This document shows positions 1 to 7,385 of a stretch of 64,000 bases of DNA, piece after piece. Position numbers and translations under genes: made by a program. The notes below the pieces were generated by a model. That model searched no databases. It saw only the letters and a program-made list of their open reading frames with translations, and was not told the DNA's origin. The stretch is from Chloroflexota bacterium (lineage in GTDB: Bacteria > Chloroflexota > Dehalococcoidia > Tepidiformales > Tepidiformaceae), in the NCBI GenBank assembly GCA_016191435.1, contig JACPOQ010000083.1, positions 150,990-214,989 on the forward strand, in the 5' to 3' direction. Position 1 is the first letter of the stretch. Every line of letters begins with the position of its first letter.

Positions 1-2
1 GG

Positions 3-34
3 GATGACCGCACCGTCGTAGCCGGCCAGCGCGG
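3..34. repeat. 32-bp exact direct repeat, left copy
   Basis: These 32 bases are identical to 2647-2678, in the same orientation. The right copy lies inside the C-terminal coding part of the ABC-F gene; the left copy is at the very edge of the window. Identity ends abruptly on both sides (base 2 and base 35 differ). It could be a partial gene duplication, the end of an inserted segment, or a contig-end assembly effect. What lies left of base 1 cannot be seen. Confidence 0.85.
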
Positions 35-167
35 GCGACGCCAACGTTTTACCAAGGTTTTTCGGGCGGCCGCTATGGTGCACGGGTGGCGTATCGGGCG
101 CCGTTGCGGCCTCGGCTGCCCAACCCTCGACACTCAAGTTAGACTCCCCGCGAGAGAGTGGGCCCAC

Positions 168-425
168 GTGATACAAGACCGCCGCTTTGCCTCGATCACC
201 GCTCGGCGAGCCGAGGTGCTCAGGCTCATCAGCGAGCAGCGCACCATCCCCGAGATCGCGGTTTCGTTGCAGATATCCGAGGCGACCGCACGGAGGCACG
301 TCGAATGGCTTAGCGAGTTCCTTGGCGTCAACTCAAAACGCGAGCTGGGGCGATGGTGGTCAGCCCACAGGGTGGAGTGGTTGCGGGATCTCGCCGTGCG
401 CGGTGGGGTAGAGGTGCGCTGGTAG
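168..425 (+). CDS. small LuxR/GerE-type HTH DNA-binding protein
   Basis: Predicted DNA-binding protein of 85 residues from the GTG at 168. An ATG at 75 would add 31 residues that look unlike the family. The GTG has a purine-rich GAGAGAG just upstream, so I prefer it. The body matches the C-terminal helix-turn-helix of LuxR-family regulators: a T-x-R-x-x-E-V-L-R-L-I opening, then I-S-E-A-T-A-R-R-H-V as recognition helix and L-G-V-N-S-K-R-E-L at the end. There is no receiver or sensor domain, so it is a stand-alone HTH or a remnant of a longer regulator. It precedes a two-gene secreted-protein unit that it might control; that is inference. Confidence 0.6.
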   Translation: MIQDRRFASITARRAEVLRLISEQRTIPEIAVSLQISEATARRHVEWLSEFLGVNSKRELGRWWSAHRVEWLRDLAVRGGVEVRW

Positions 426-595
426 CCAGGTTGCGTACCGGCGCTTCGCCCGAACCGGATAAAGATGGGTCGCTCCAACCCAATGGGCAAAACGTGCTCA
501 ACCCCGCATAGTGAAACGGTACCCGTCTTTGGACGGAGCGAGGAGCGCCCAATGCAACGAGCGGCCATGCATCAACCCAACATGAGACGGGCGAT

Positions 596-1378
596 ATGAA
601 CCGGCGGAGAAGGATCCTCTCGGTAAGCCTGGGTGCCGCTGTGATGGCGAGCGTCATCACCGGCACTTCATTCGCGCTGGTGCGCGCCGTTAACCAGGGC
701 AGCTCGGCGCAAGCCCAACCCGCCTCCCAGCCAACGGTGAGCGCGGACGCGACTCCCCTCCCGGAGGCCACGCCGGACGGCAACGCGACCCCGCTCCCGG
801 GGGCCACGCCGGACATGAGCAAGGCGTTCTGGTTCGTCCCGTATGAGAATGCCGACCGCAAGAAGCCGCCCTTCGTCGGCGTCCTGGGCGGGATCGAAAT
901 CATGCCCTTCGATGACTCTGTCCCGCTGGACGAGCGCGGCGGTTGCCCGCCAGGGACCGTGTCCCTGACTGAGCCGGTCGGGGACGAATTGAGCCAGCAA
1001 CCGCTCGGCATCCGCCTTGGCGGCATGGCCGCGACCGTCACGGCCGCTCTTCCACAGACTGGGATGGCCTGTGACGGGCGCCTTCTCAGCGTGCATCAAT
1101 CGTTTGATGTCTCCCCGGGCGAGGGCGGTGGAAAGGGGGCGGGCGGACTCAACGTAGACCGCCAGACCTTTGGACATCGGTTCTGGATGGCGCAGGCCTT
1201 CGACCGGTGGTCGGAGGGCAGCGTCAACGGCCGGCCCGCCGCCCTGCTGAAACCGGTGATCGGGACGTACGGGACCTCCATGGTCATCGTCAACGACGGC
1301 GAGGGCTTTACCTTCATCAGAGGTGAGGGAGTCACGCTTGAGTACCTGCTGCGGGTGGCGGCGGAGATCGAGCGATGA
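596..1378 (+). CDS. hypothetical secreted or membrane-anchored protein
   Basis: 260 residues, family not recognised. The N-terminus has a run of arginines followed by a hydrophobic stretch (about residues 8-30) typical of a signal peptide or anchor. A linker carries two copies of an A-T-P-L-P-x-A-T-P-D unit (about residues 50-72), the kind of Thr/Pro-rich spacer found in surface proteins. The C-terminal two thirds is a mixed globular region without a motif I can name. The stop overlaps the start of the next gene (ATGA at 1375-1378), so the two are probably translationally coupled and exported together. No strong Shine-Dalgarno sequence is seen before the ATG. Confidence 0.6.
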   Translation: MNRRRRILSVSLGAAVMASVITGTSFALVRAVNQGSSAQAQPASQPTVSADATPLPEATPDGNATPLPGATPDMSKAFWFVPYENADRKKPPFVGVLGGIEIMPFDDSVPLDERGGCPPGTVSLTEPVGDELSQQPLGIRLGGMAATVTAALPQTGMACDGRLLSVHQSFDVSPGEGGGKGAGGLNVDRQTFGHRFWMAQAFDRWSEGSVNGRPAALLKPVIGTYGTSMVIVNDGEGFTFIRGEGVTLEYLLRVAAEIER

Positions 1379-2016
1379 TACGAAGGCTTTTGCTGTCGGT
1401 GGCCGTGGTTTCCAGCCTGCTCGGCAGCGCCCTGGGCGTACTGTTCCCGGTGACGGCCTCGCGCGCGGTAGCGTCGGTCAGTGTCCAGGTGTACCCCGGC
1501 GGCAACGGCTATCTGACCTGTGGCTGGCACAACCTCTGTGCCAGTCCTTACGCCACCGGCGCCGCACTGGACTTCGGTGACCCGACATGGGTCTACTTCC
1601 GCTCCTACGCCTCGAACTCCGGCGGCGGCACGGTGGCTGGCGAGGGTCACATAGTCTACTCCGCAAGCGGCAACCAGTGTAAGAATTGGACCTACGTGGA
1701 TATTTACGATATCGCGGGAACCTACGAGGCAGAGGTACTATACCAGCACGTATATTCCGGATATAACGGCTACACCTTCTGGATCAATGGCGGCATATAT
1801 GGTTCAACCACCGAATATTACATCGCGCAAACGGCTACCGAGCCGGTGTCTCCAACGTGCCCAACTACCGGAAAGCACGTGATGGAAGAGGGGAGCGGAG
1901 GGAACATGTCGATGAACACGACTGACTATCCCACCGCGGCCAACTGCGGCGCCAGTTGTTCGGTCTGGAAGGGCAATTGGAGTTATTGGGTGCTCTCCAA
2001 GCTCTGGACGAACTAG
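1375..2016 (+). CDS. hypothetical secreted protein rich in Tyr, Trp, Asn and Cys
   Basis: 213 residues with a clear signal peptide: R-R-L-L-L then a hydrophobic core, with likely cleavage after an A-S-R-A or A-V-A-S stretch near residue 33. The mature part is rich in Tyr, Trp, Gly, Asn and Thr and has several cysteines that could form disulfides, suggesting a beta-rich extracellular protein. I do not recognise the family. The middle of the gene (about 1675-1820) is visibly more AT-rich than the neighbouring genes, which may indicate transfer. It overlaps the upstream secreted-protein gene by four bases. Confidence 0.6.
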   Translation: MIRRLLLSVAVVSSLLGSALGVLFPVTASRAVASVSVQVYPGGNGYLTCGWHNLCASPYATGAALDFGDPTWVYFRSYASNSGGGTVAGEGHIVYSASGNQCKNWTYVDIYDIAGTYEAEVLYQHVYSGYNGYTFWINGGIYGSTTEYYIAQTATEPVSPTCPTTGKHVMEEGSGGNMSMNTTDYPTAANCGASCSVWKGNWSYWVLSKLWTN

Positions 2017-2080
2017 GGCCGCGCACACTCGCATCACCGGCGCCCCTCGATGCGTGTTTACCTTACTGCGCCTCGGGAGC

Positions 2081-2470
2081 TCAGTCCAATAACGGCCGGC
2101 CCGCACCGACGTCGGTAACCAATTCGTCGAATCGCGTAACGCGCCCGTCGTCTTCTCCCACCATCGCAACCAGCCATTGCCGGGTGTATTCGACGTCGAA
2201 TTTTGAACCTTGCATATGCAGCACGTATTGAATATCAAACCAGTCCCGTGGGCGGCCGAATAGCATCTTGAACACGACCAGGTCCTCGCCGGAAATGACG
2301 CGGATCGTCGCGCCTTCGAACGGCACTTCTCTCGTTCGAGTCGATACAGACTCGTGGAATTCGGCGTACGCCATGAAGAGGTCAACGTAGGTGTTGTCCC
2401 ACAAGATCCGGACCTGTCCCTCTTGGAGCACTTTCGCGGTCGCAGCCTCTCGGTCGAACCGGGCGCCGAG
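2081..2470 (-). pseudogene. 5'-truncated nucleotidyltransferase-like (AbiEii/MNT-type) remnant
   Basis: The frame encodes a recognisable C-terminal half of a minimal nucleotidyltransferase-like protein: V-D-L-F-x-A-Y near the front, then S-G-E-D-L-V-V-F-K, F-G-R-P-R-D-W-F-D-I and R-Q-W-L. The N-terminal half, which in this family carries the G-S and D-x-D catalytic motifs, is missing. Upstream of about 2470 the frame runs into an Arg/Gly-rich stretch and a hairpin. The frame technically opens at a GTG (2572) overlapping the TGA of the ABC-F gene, so a 163-residue chimera could be translated. I read it as a decapitated gene at a rearrangement junction. Confidence 0.55.
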
Positions 2471-2514
2471 GCCGCCGCCGCCGTCTAAAACCCCTCCTGA
2501 CTCGAACCTGTATC

Positions 2515-2538
2515 GAGCCCGGCCAACTGGCCGGGCTC
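2515..2538 (-). terminator. perfect 10-bp hairpin downstream of the ABC-F gene
   Basis: GAGCCCGGCC, a 4-base loop AACT, then the exact reverse complement. It starts 31 bases past the ABC-F stop codon. No T-run follows on the minus strand, so termination is likely but not certain. Confidence 0.5.
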
Positions 2539-2568
2539 GCCGCGTGTGCGCCCCGCCGCGCCCGTCGA

Positions 2569-4182
2569 TCACACCGCGGCGAACGCGCCGAGATCCACGA
2601 CCTCGTCGGCGAATTGCTCGATGAAGTAGCGGTCGTGTGTCACTGCGATGACCGCACCGTCGTAGCCGGCCAGCGCGGTTTCGAACGCCTCCTGTGACGG
2701 CAGGTCCAGGTGGTTCGTGGGTTCGTCCAGCACCAGCAGGTTCGCGCCGCCGAGCACCATCAGCGCCAGCGCGAGGCGCCGACGCTCGCCGTAACTCAAC
2801 TCCCGCACTGGCGTTCGCACCTGTGTGTGGCCGAGCAGGAAGCGGTGCAGCACGTTCGACGCCTCGCCATCCGTCATTGGCCGCTTGCGGCGCAGCAGTT
2901 CCACCGGCGTCATCGCCGCCTCCTGCCCAACCGCGGAAGCCGGCTCGGACTGTGCGAGGTAGCCCGGCGTTGCGGAGGCACTGAACGCGATGCGGCCCTC
3001 GCTGACGTCGTGCGCGCCGAGGATGGCTCGCAGCAGCGTCGTCTTGCCCGCGCCGTTCGGCCCGGTGATCACTGTGGTCTGGCCCCGGCGGACGTCGAAG
3101 GACAGCCCCTCCACCAGCCGCCGCCCGCCCGCCGCGAGCGCCACATTCATCACCGAGACGAGGAGTGCGGCCCCCTGTTCCTCCACGTGGAAGCTCCCCG
3201 CGAAGCCCTGGAGCGCCCGGCCCGGCCGCGTCACGTGCTCGGCCGATTCCAGTTGGCGCTCAACCCGCGCCTTCAGCGTCACCGCGCGCCGCGCCACCTT
3301 TTTCGCGCGCTTCCGCACGTAGAAGTCGATGGACTTGTTCTCGATGCTCCGGGAGCGGGACTCCACGGCGGAGATGACCTCCTTCAGGTGGCGCTCCTCA
3401 CGCTGCTGGCGCCTGTACCGCTCCAATTGGTCCGCCGCGCGCCGCGCCTTCTCCTCCGCGTACGCGGAATAGTTGCCTGCGAAGCTCTCCGCGGTCCCGG
3501 TGGCGCCGTCGACCTCGACGATTTGCTGTGCGCAGGCATCGAGCAGCGCCCGGTCGTGCGAGACCACCACCGCCGGACCGCGGAACCGGCGGACGAACGC
3601 CTGCACCCACTCAATGCCCGCGAGGTCCAGGTGGTTCGTCGGCTCATCCAGCAGCAGCAACGGCGGCTGCGATGCCGCGACCGAGAGCAGCCCGAGCCTG
3701 GTCAGCTCGCCCCCCGAGAGCTCACCGAGATGCGCTTCGCGGCTGATGTCACGCAGTCCCAGTGCTTCCCGGAGCGGCTCGATGGCTGCCTCGGCGGGGC
3801 CCGCAGCGAGCCGCGCAAGCACGCGGTCATACGCCGCCACGAGCGCCGGGTTATATGGGTCCAGCGCGAGTTCGTGCCCCAACCGCTCCAACTCCTCGCT
3901 CGAACCTTCGCCGCCAAAGACGCCTGGAAACGCTTCGGCCACCGTCTCGCCCTCGCGGCCGCTGTAGCCCTGGGGCAGGTAGCCGATCGGGCCGCCGCGG
4001 GGCAACTGGATGCGGCCACTATCGGCCGCCAGCTCGCCGGCGATGATGCGCAGGAGCGTGGACTTCCCGGCGCCGTTCGCACCGACCACGCCCGCCGCCT
4101 GCCCCGGCGGCACGGTGAACGAGACGGCCCGCAGCACCACACGGCCCCCGAGTTCCTTGCTGATCGAATCGATGGTTAGCAC
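2569..4182 (-). CDS. ABC-F family ATPase (duplicated ATP-binding protein)
   Basis: 537 residues. Two ABC ATPase domains with no membrane domain, the arrangement of ABC-F proteins, which act on ribosomes as translation factors or antibiotic-resistance proteins. First domain: Walker A G-A-N-G-A-G-K-S-T near residue 34, signature L-S-G-G-E-L, Walker B with D-E-P-T-N-H-L-D. Second domain: G-P-N-G-A-G-K-T-T, L-S-Y-G-E-R, and again D-E-P-T-N-H-L-D. A charged linker rich in Arg/Lys/Glu lies between them. I chose the GTG at 4182 because GGGAG sits 8 bases upstream; an ATG at 4323 would add 47 non-family residues. The C-terminal coding part contains the right copy of the 32-bp repeat. Subfamily and resistance role cannot be told from sequence alone. 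Confidence 0.9.
   Translation of the reverse strand: MLTIDSISKELGGRVVLRAVSFTVPPGQAAGVVGANGAGKSTLLRIIAGELAADSGRIQLPRGGPIGYLPQGYSGREGETVAEAFPGVFGGEGSSEELERLGHELALDPYNPALVAAYDRVLARLAAGPAEAAIEPLREALGLRDISREAHLGELSGGELTRLGLLSVAASQPPLLLLDEPTNHLDLAGIEWVQAFVRRFRGPAVVVSHDRALLDACAQQIVEVDGATGTAESFAGNYSAYAEEKARRAADQLERYRRQQREERHLKEVISAVESRSRSIENKSIDFYVRKRAKKVARRAVTLKARVERQLESAEHVTRPGRALQGFAGSFHVEEQGAALLVSVMNVALAAGGRRLVEGLSFDVRRGQTTVITGPNGAGKTTLLRAILGAHDVSEGRIAFSASATPGYLAQSEPASAVGQEAAMTPVELLRRKRPMTDGEASNVLHRFLLGHTQVRTPVRELSYGERRRLALALMVLGGANLLVLDEPTNHLDLPSQEAFETALAGYDGAVIAVTHDRYFIEQFADEVVDLGAFAAV
2647..2678. repeat. 32-bp exact direct repeat, right copy
   Basis: Identical to 3-34. It lies inside the ABC-F coding sequence, over the residues just before the T-H-D-R-Y switch region of the second ATPase domain. 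The spacing between the copies is about 2.6 kb and includes all the accessory genes at the left end. Confidence 0.85.
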
Positions 4183-4407
4183 AGGCTGCTCCCGGCACGC
4201 ATGGATCCCGCGGGTTCGGCGTGGGGAAGGCGAGAGAGGCGCGAGGCTGCCCGGATGAGAGCGGGATATCGTGAGGCACACCGGGCCGCGGGCATCCTGG
4301 GGACGCTCACCGCGATCGCACATTCGCCCGGTTCAGTCTGTCAACGGAGTCCTCACGAGAGAATGAAGCCAGTATAGCCGTCTCCGCCCGAGTGCCGCCA
4401 TCCGGCT

Positions 4408-5634
4408 TCAGGCCGGATCGTCGCCGGCGCCGCCCCATCCCATGGCGCGCAGGTCCGCCTCGACCACCGCCTGGACCTCCAGTGCGGGCATCCCGCGCCT
4501 CGCCGCGAGCGCCTTAATGTCCTCGAACTCTGGCGCCGCCCGCGTCGCTCCTTCCCATTCTCGCAGCTTCACCCGCACCTCGCCCAGCGACGACGCAAAC
4601 GTCTCGACGCGCCGCGCCGCTTCGTAGCGCCGGTACCCGGTGACGCGCACGCCCAGCGTGCTCGTCTCGCGCACCATCAGCGCCGCCAACCGCGCCTCAT
4701 CTTCGGGGTCTGCAAGCGCACAGAGCTTCGTCGCCGCCCGCCCCTTCTTCATCCCGATGGGCTCGAGCCACGCGTCGAGCGCGCCTTCTTGCAGCAGCCG
4801 GTCCCGCGCGTGCGCCAGGAACGCGGCCGGCATGTCGTCGATGTTCGCCGCCAGTTCCACGATCTGGCGGGTGCGCGGTCCCGAGGTCTCTCCGGCGCCC
4901 ACCGCGACGCTGCGGCCGACGAACACCCGCAGCGCATTCGGTCGTCCCGATGCGTCGAGCGTGCCCGCCCCGATGCCGTGGCGCTTCGCCACGATTGTCC
5001 CCGGACCCGGGCGGGCGACCGCCGCGAGGATGGCCGCGCCCGTCGGCGTCACGAGCTCATGGCCGGCCTCCACGAAGCGCAACGCAAAGCCAGCGTCCTG
5101 GAGAATGTGCGCGGCCGCAGGCCCGGGCGCCGCAGGGATCACCCCGTGCGCCGACTTCGTGACAGTCCCTGCCCCGACGGTGACCACCGGGCACCACGCC
5201 TCCTCCACGCCGAGCAGCTCCAGCGCCAGCATCGAACCAACGATGTCGATGAGTGCGTCCACACCGCCGACTTCGTGGAAGTGCGGGTCGGATGTCCCGT
5301 GGGCCGCCGCCTCCCCTGCCGCCAGCAGTTCGATCGCTCGCAGCGACCGTCCCGTCACACGCGCGTGCAGTCCAGCTGCGGTCACCAGTTCGCGCATCTC
5401 GCCAGGCTGGTACGTGCGCTCCTCGTCGATGTTTAACAGCAAGTGCAGTCCTTCGATCCCGCCCCGTCGCACGCGTTCGGTCCCGAGCGAGAACGCGGGG
5501 ACCCCCAGCCGCCGCAGGCTCGCCTCGACATCCGCTTGCGGGGCGCCCGCGTCGATGAGCGCCGCCAGCGTCATGTCGCCGGCGATCCCGGAGAAGCAAT
5601 CGAAGACGGCCGCCGCATCGTCGCCGGCGCTCAC
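4408..5634 (-). CDS. larC: nickel-pincer cofactor biosynthesis protein LarC
   Basis: 408 residues. LarC is the CTP-dependent nickel insertase that completes the pincer nucleotide cofactor first found in lactate racemase. The family opening F-D-C-F-S-G-I-A-G-D-M is present near the N-terminus, followed by a His-rich H-x-H-F-H-E-V-G stretch (here D-P-H-F-H-E-V-G-G-V-D), then G-A-G-T, and the C-terminal half with N-I-D-D-M and M-K-K-G-R. It is one continuous frame, without the programmed frameshift that splits LarC1/LarC2 in Lactobacillus. The GTG start at 5634 overlaps the larB stop (GTGA), so the two are co-translated. No larE or larA is visible in this window. Confidence 0.9.
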   Translation of the reverse strand: MSAGDDAAAVFDCFSGIAGDMTLAALIDAGAPQADVEASLRRLGVPAFSLGTERVRRGGIEGLHLLLNIDEERTYQPGEMRELVTAAGLHARVTGRSLRAIELLAAGEAAAHGTSDPHFHEVGGVDALIDIVGSMLALELLGVEEAWCPVVTVGAGTVTKSAHGVIPAAPGPAAAHILQDAGFALRFVEAGHELVTPTGAAILAAVARPGPGTIVAKRHGIGAGTLDASGRPNALRVFVGRSVAVGAGETSGPRTRQIVELAANIDDMPAAFLAHARDRLLQEGALDAWLEPIGMKKGRAATKLCALADPEDEARLAALMVRETSTLGVRVTGYRRYEAARRVETFASSLGEVRVKLREWEGATRAAPEFEDIKALAARRGMPALEVQAVVEADLRAMGWGGAGDDPA

Positions 5635-6401
5635 GGGGCGCTGGCCGTGGCGCGCACCGCCAGCCGGTTGATCGTCGCCGCCATGAACCCCGCGCCAAAG
5701 CCGTTGTCGATATTCACGACCGCGACGCCCGTCGCGCAGCTGTTCAGCATCCCGAGCAACGCCGCCAGCCCGCCGAAGGCCGCGCCGTAGCCGACGGATG
5801 TCGGCACCGCGATGACCGGGTTCGCCACCAGCCCCCCGACAACGCTCGGCAGCGCACCCTCCATCCCCGCGACCACCACGAGCGCGTTCGCTTCGCGCAG
5901 CGGCTCGATGCGGTCCGCCAGGCGGTGCAGCCCGGCCACACCGATGTCGTAGTGCCGCTGCACGGCCGCGCCCATCATCTCCGCCGTGATCGCCGCTTCT
6001 TCGCCGACGGGGATGTCCGATGTCCCCGCGGTCACCACCGCGACGTTGCCCTCCCGCGCCCGCGGGCAGGGGTCGCACCACGCGAGCCGCGCGTCCTCGC
6101 TGTAGACGGCCCCCGGGATCGCCGCCCGGATCGCTTCGAGGTGTGCCGGTTCCACGCGCGTCACCAGCACGCGCCCGGCTCGCTCCAGCACGCGCCGCGC
6201 GATCTCCGCGACTTGCCCCGGAGTCTTGCCCATGGCCAGCACCACCTCGGGCAACCCATCGCGCATCGCCCGGTGGTGGTCGATGGCCGCGAACCCGAGG
6301 TCGTCATACGGCGCCGCCGCGAGCCGTCCCGCGGCTGCGTCCACGGTCACCTCGCCCGCCGCCACCTTCGCCAATAGATCCCGCAGTCCATCTCCGTCCA
6401 T
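5631..6401 (-). CDS. larB: nickel-pincer cofactor biosynthesis protein LarB
   Basis: 256 residues. LarB carboxylates and hydrolyses nicotinic acid adenine dinucleotide to the biscarboxylic mononucleotide used for the nickel-pincer cofactor. The C-terminal two thirds resembles PurE-type carboxylases: V-T-A-G-T-S-D-I-P-V, then E-M-M-G-A, V-V-V-A-G-M-E-G-A-L-P-S-V-V-G-G, and V-P-T-S-V-G-Y-G. I start at the ATG at 6401; an in-frame ATG farther upstream only adds Arg/Gly-rich sequence. There is no convincing Shine-Dalgarno sequence. Instead a TACACT hexamer ends 6 bases before the ATG, suggesting a leaderless mRNA. First gene of the larB-larC pair. Confidence 0.92.
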   Translation of the reverse strand: MDGDGLRDLLAKVAAGEVTVDAAAGRLAAAPYDDLGFAAIDHHRAMRDGLPEVVLAMGKTPGQVAEIARRVLERAGRVLVTRVEPAHLEAIRAAIPGAVYSEDARLAWCDPCPRAREGNVAVVTAGTSDIPVGEEAAITAEMMGAAVQRHYDIGVAGLHRLADRIEPLREANALVVVAGMEGALPSVVGGLVANPVIAVPTSVGYGAAFGGLAALLGMLNSCATGVAVVNIDNGFGAGFMAATINRLAVRATASAP

Positions 6402-6413
6402 CCCCCGAGTGTA
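6402..6413 (-). promoter_or_regulatory. leaderless -10 box for larB
   Basis: On the minus strand TACACT (6413-6408) is followed by six bases and then the ATG at 6401. No Shine-Dalgarno fits between them. Belongs to the recurring TANNNT-N6-start class in this window. Confidence 0.5.
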
Positions 6414-6489
6414 CCGTCCCGCGCCGCCATCGGTACCGCGCACGTCAGCAGGCGGCCGGGCGCAACGACCACGTCCGCGACTCGAAAGC

Positions 6490-6545
6490 ACGCCCGCCCG
6501 CCCACACGCCGATACGCCCACACTCCGGCACGCCCATACGGGTGC
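6490..6545. repeat. degenerate tandem octamer array
   Basis: Seven consecutive 8-base units related to ACGCCCAT: ACGCCCGC, CCGCCCAC, ACGCCGAT, ACGCCCAC, ACTCCGGC, ACGCCCAT, ACGGGTGC. It lies in the gap between cofC (stop at 6683) and larB. The unit ACGCCGAT recurs in the array at the end of mutL (32039-32086). Confidence 0.65.
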
Positions 6546-6682
6546 GAGGCGGCTGGGGGAGGTGGCTGGCCGGCGCAGGCGTTGATCTGGAGTGCTGACG
6601 ACCCGCCGGCCTAACCTTGCGTGTGGATGGTCTCCACAGGCCTACTATCGGCCGCGTGTGTTGTTGGCAGATGGCCGACCCC

Positions 6683-7333
6683 TCACGCCCGCCGCGGGCG
6701 CATCCCGAACCCCGCGGCGATGAGCACCCGGCCCGCCTCCGTTTCTCCGCTTCGCGGCAGCGCCAGGAAGGCCTCGATATCCGCGGGCGTGTCAAGGTCG
6801 AGGCCCAGGGCCGGCTCCAGCACTTCCGTGACCGCGAACCCCGCAGCGGTCGCTGCCCGCACGTGTTTGTCGAAACTTCCCACCCCGTACGCCAGCGCGA
6901 AGCGGCCCGGCGGGCGCAACACCATGGCATTGGTGCCGCCATCGTTGCTCCGCACCAGCGTCACCGATGGCGCGGGCGCGACGCTGCTCAGCACCTCCGC
7001 GAGCCTGTCCGCCGTCGCGAGCGGGAGGTCGGCGTGCAGGATCAGCACCCCGCCCGGCGCCTCCGTCATGCTTTCGAGCGCAAACTCCAGCTGCGCGTTG
7101 AGCCCCTCCCGTTCCGGGTCCTCCGCGAGGAACGTCACGCGTCCGCCGGCCGCATGGGCCGAAACGCGAGGGTCGGCGGTGAGCACGACCACCCGGTCGC
7201 AGACCGCTTCCGCCGCTGCGAGCACCGTCCGCAGCGTCGCCAGCGCGAGCGCCTCACGCGCCGGTCTGTCCAGCACCGCCGCGAGGCGGCCCTTCGCTCG
7301 GTCGAGCATGTTCACCGGGATCAGCGCGGTCAC
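6683..7333 (-). CDS. cofC: 2-phospho-L-lactate (or PEP) guanylyltransferase, F420 biosynthesis
   Basis: 216 residues from the GTG at 7333, which has GGAG nine bases upstream. The alternative GTG at 7381, five bases after the cofD stop, would add 16 residues. The protein activates phospholactate or phosphoenolpyruvate with GTP, giving the substrate of CofD. Visible family marks are A-L-I-P-V-N near the start followed by A-K-G-R-L, then V-L-T-A-D, an I-L-H-A-D-L-P-L nucleotide/metal site, G-G-T-N-A-M and the final L-G-L-D-L-D-T-P-A-D. It is downstream of cofD and apparently co-transcribed. The FbiB/CofE glutamyl ligase is not in the window. Confidence 0.88.
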   Translation of the reverse strand: MTALIPVNMLDRAKGRLAAVLDRPAREALALATLRTVLAAAEAVCDRVVVLTADPRVSAHAAGGRVTFLAEDPEREGLNAQLEFALESMTEAPGGVLILHADLPLATADRLAEVLSSVAPAPSVTLVRSNDGGTNAMVLRPPGRFALAYGVGSFDKHVRAATAAGFAVTEVLEPALGLDLDTPADIEAFLALPRSGETEAGRVLIAAGFGMRPRRA

Positions 7334-7385
7334 GCCCGCGCGCTCCGCCGTCACGGGGAGCGGTGGGGCGCCGTGCGGCACTGGC

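Noticed and set aside
6490..6545. The octamer array considered as a regulator-binding (iteron-like) site
   Set aside because: Units are degenerate and the same type occurs at gene 3' ends, so a generic tandem repeat is more likely than an operator.
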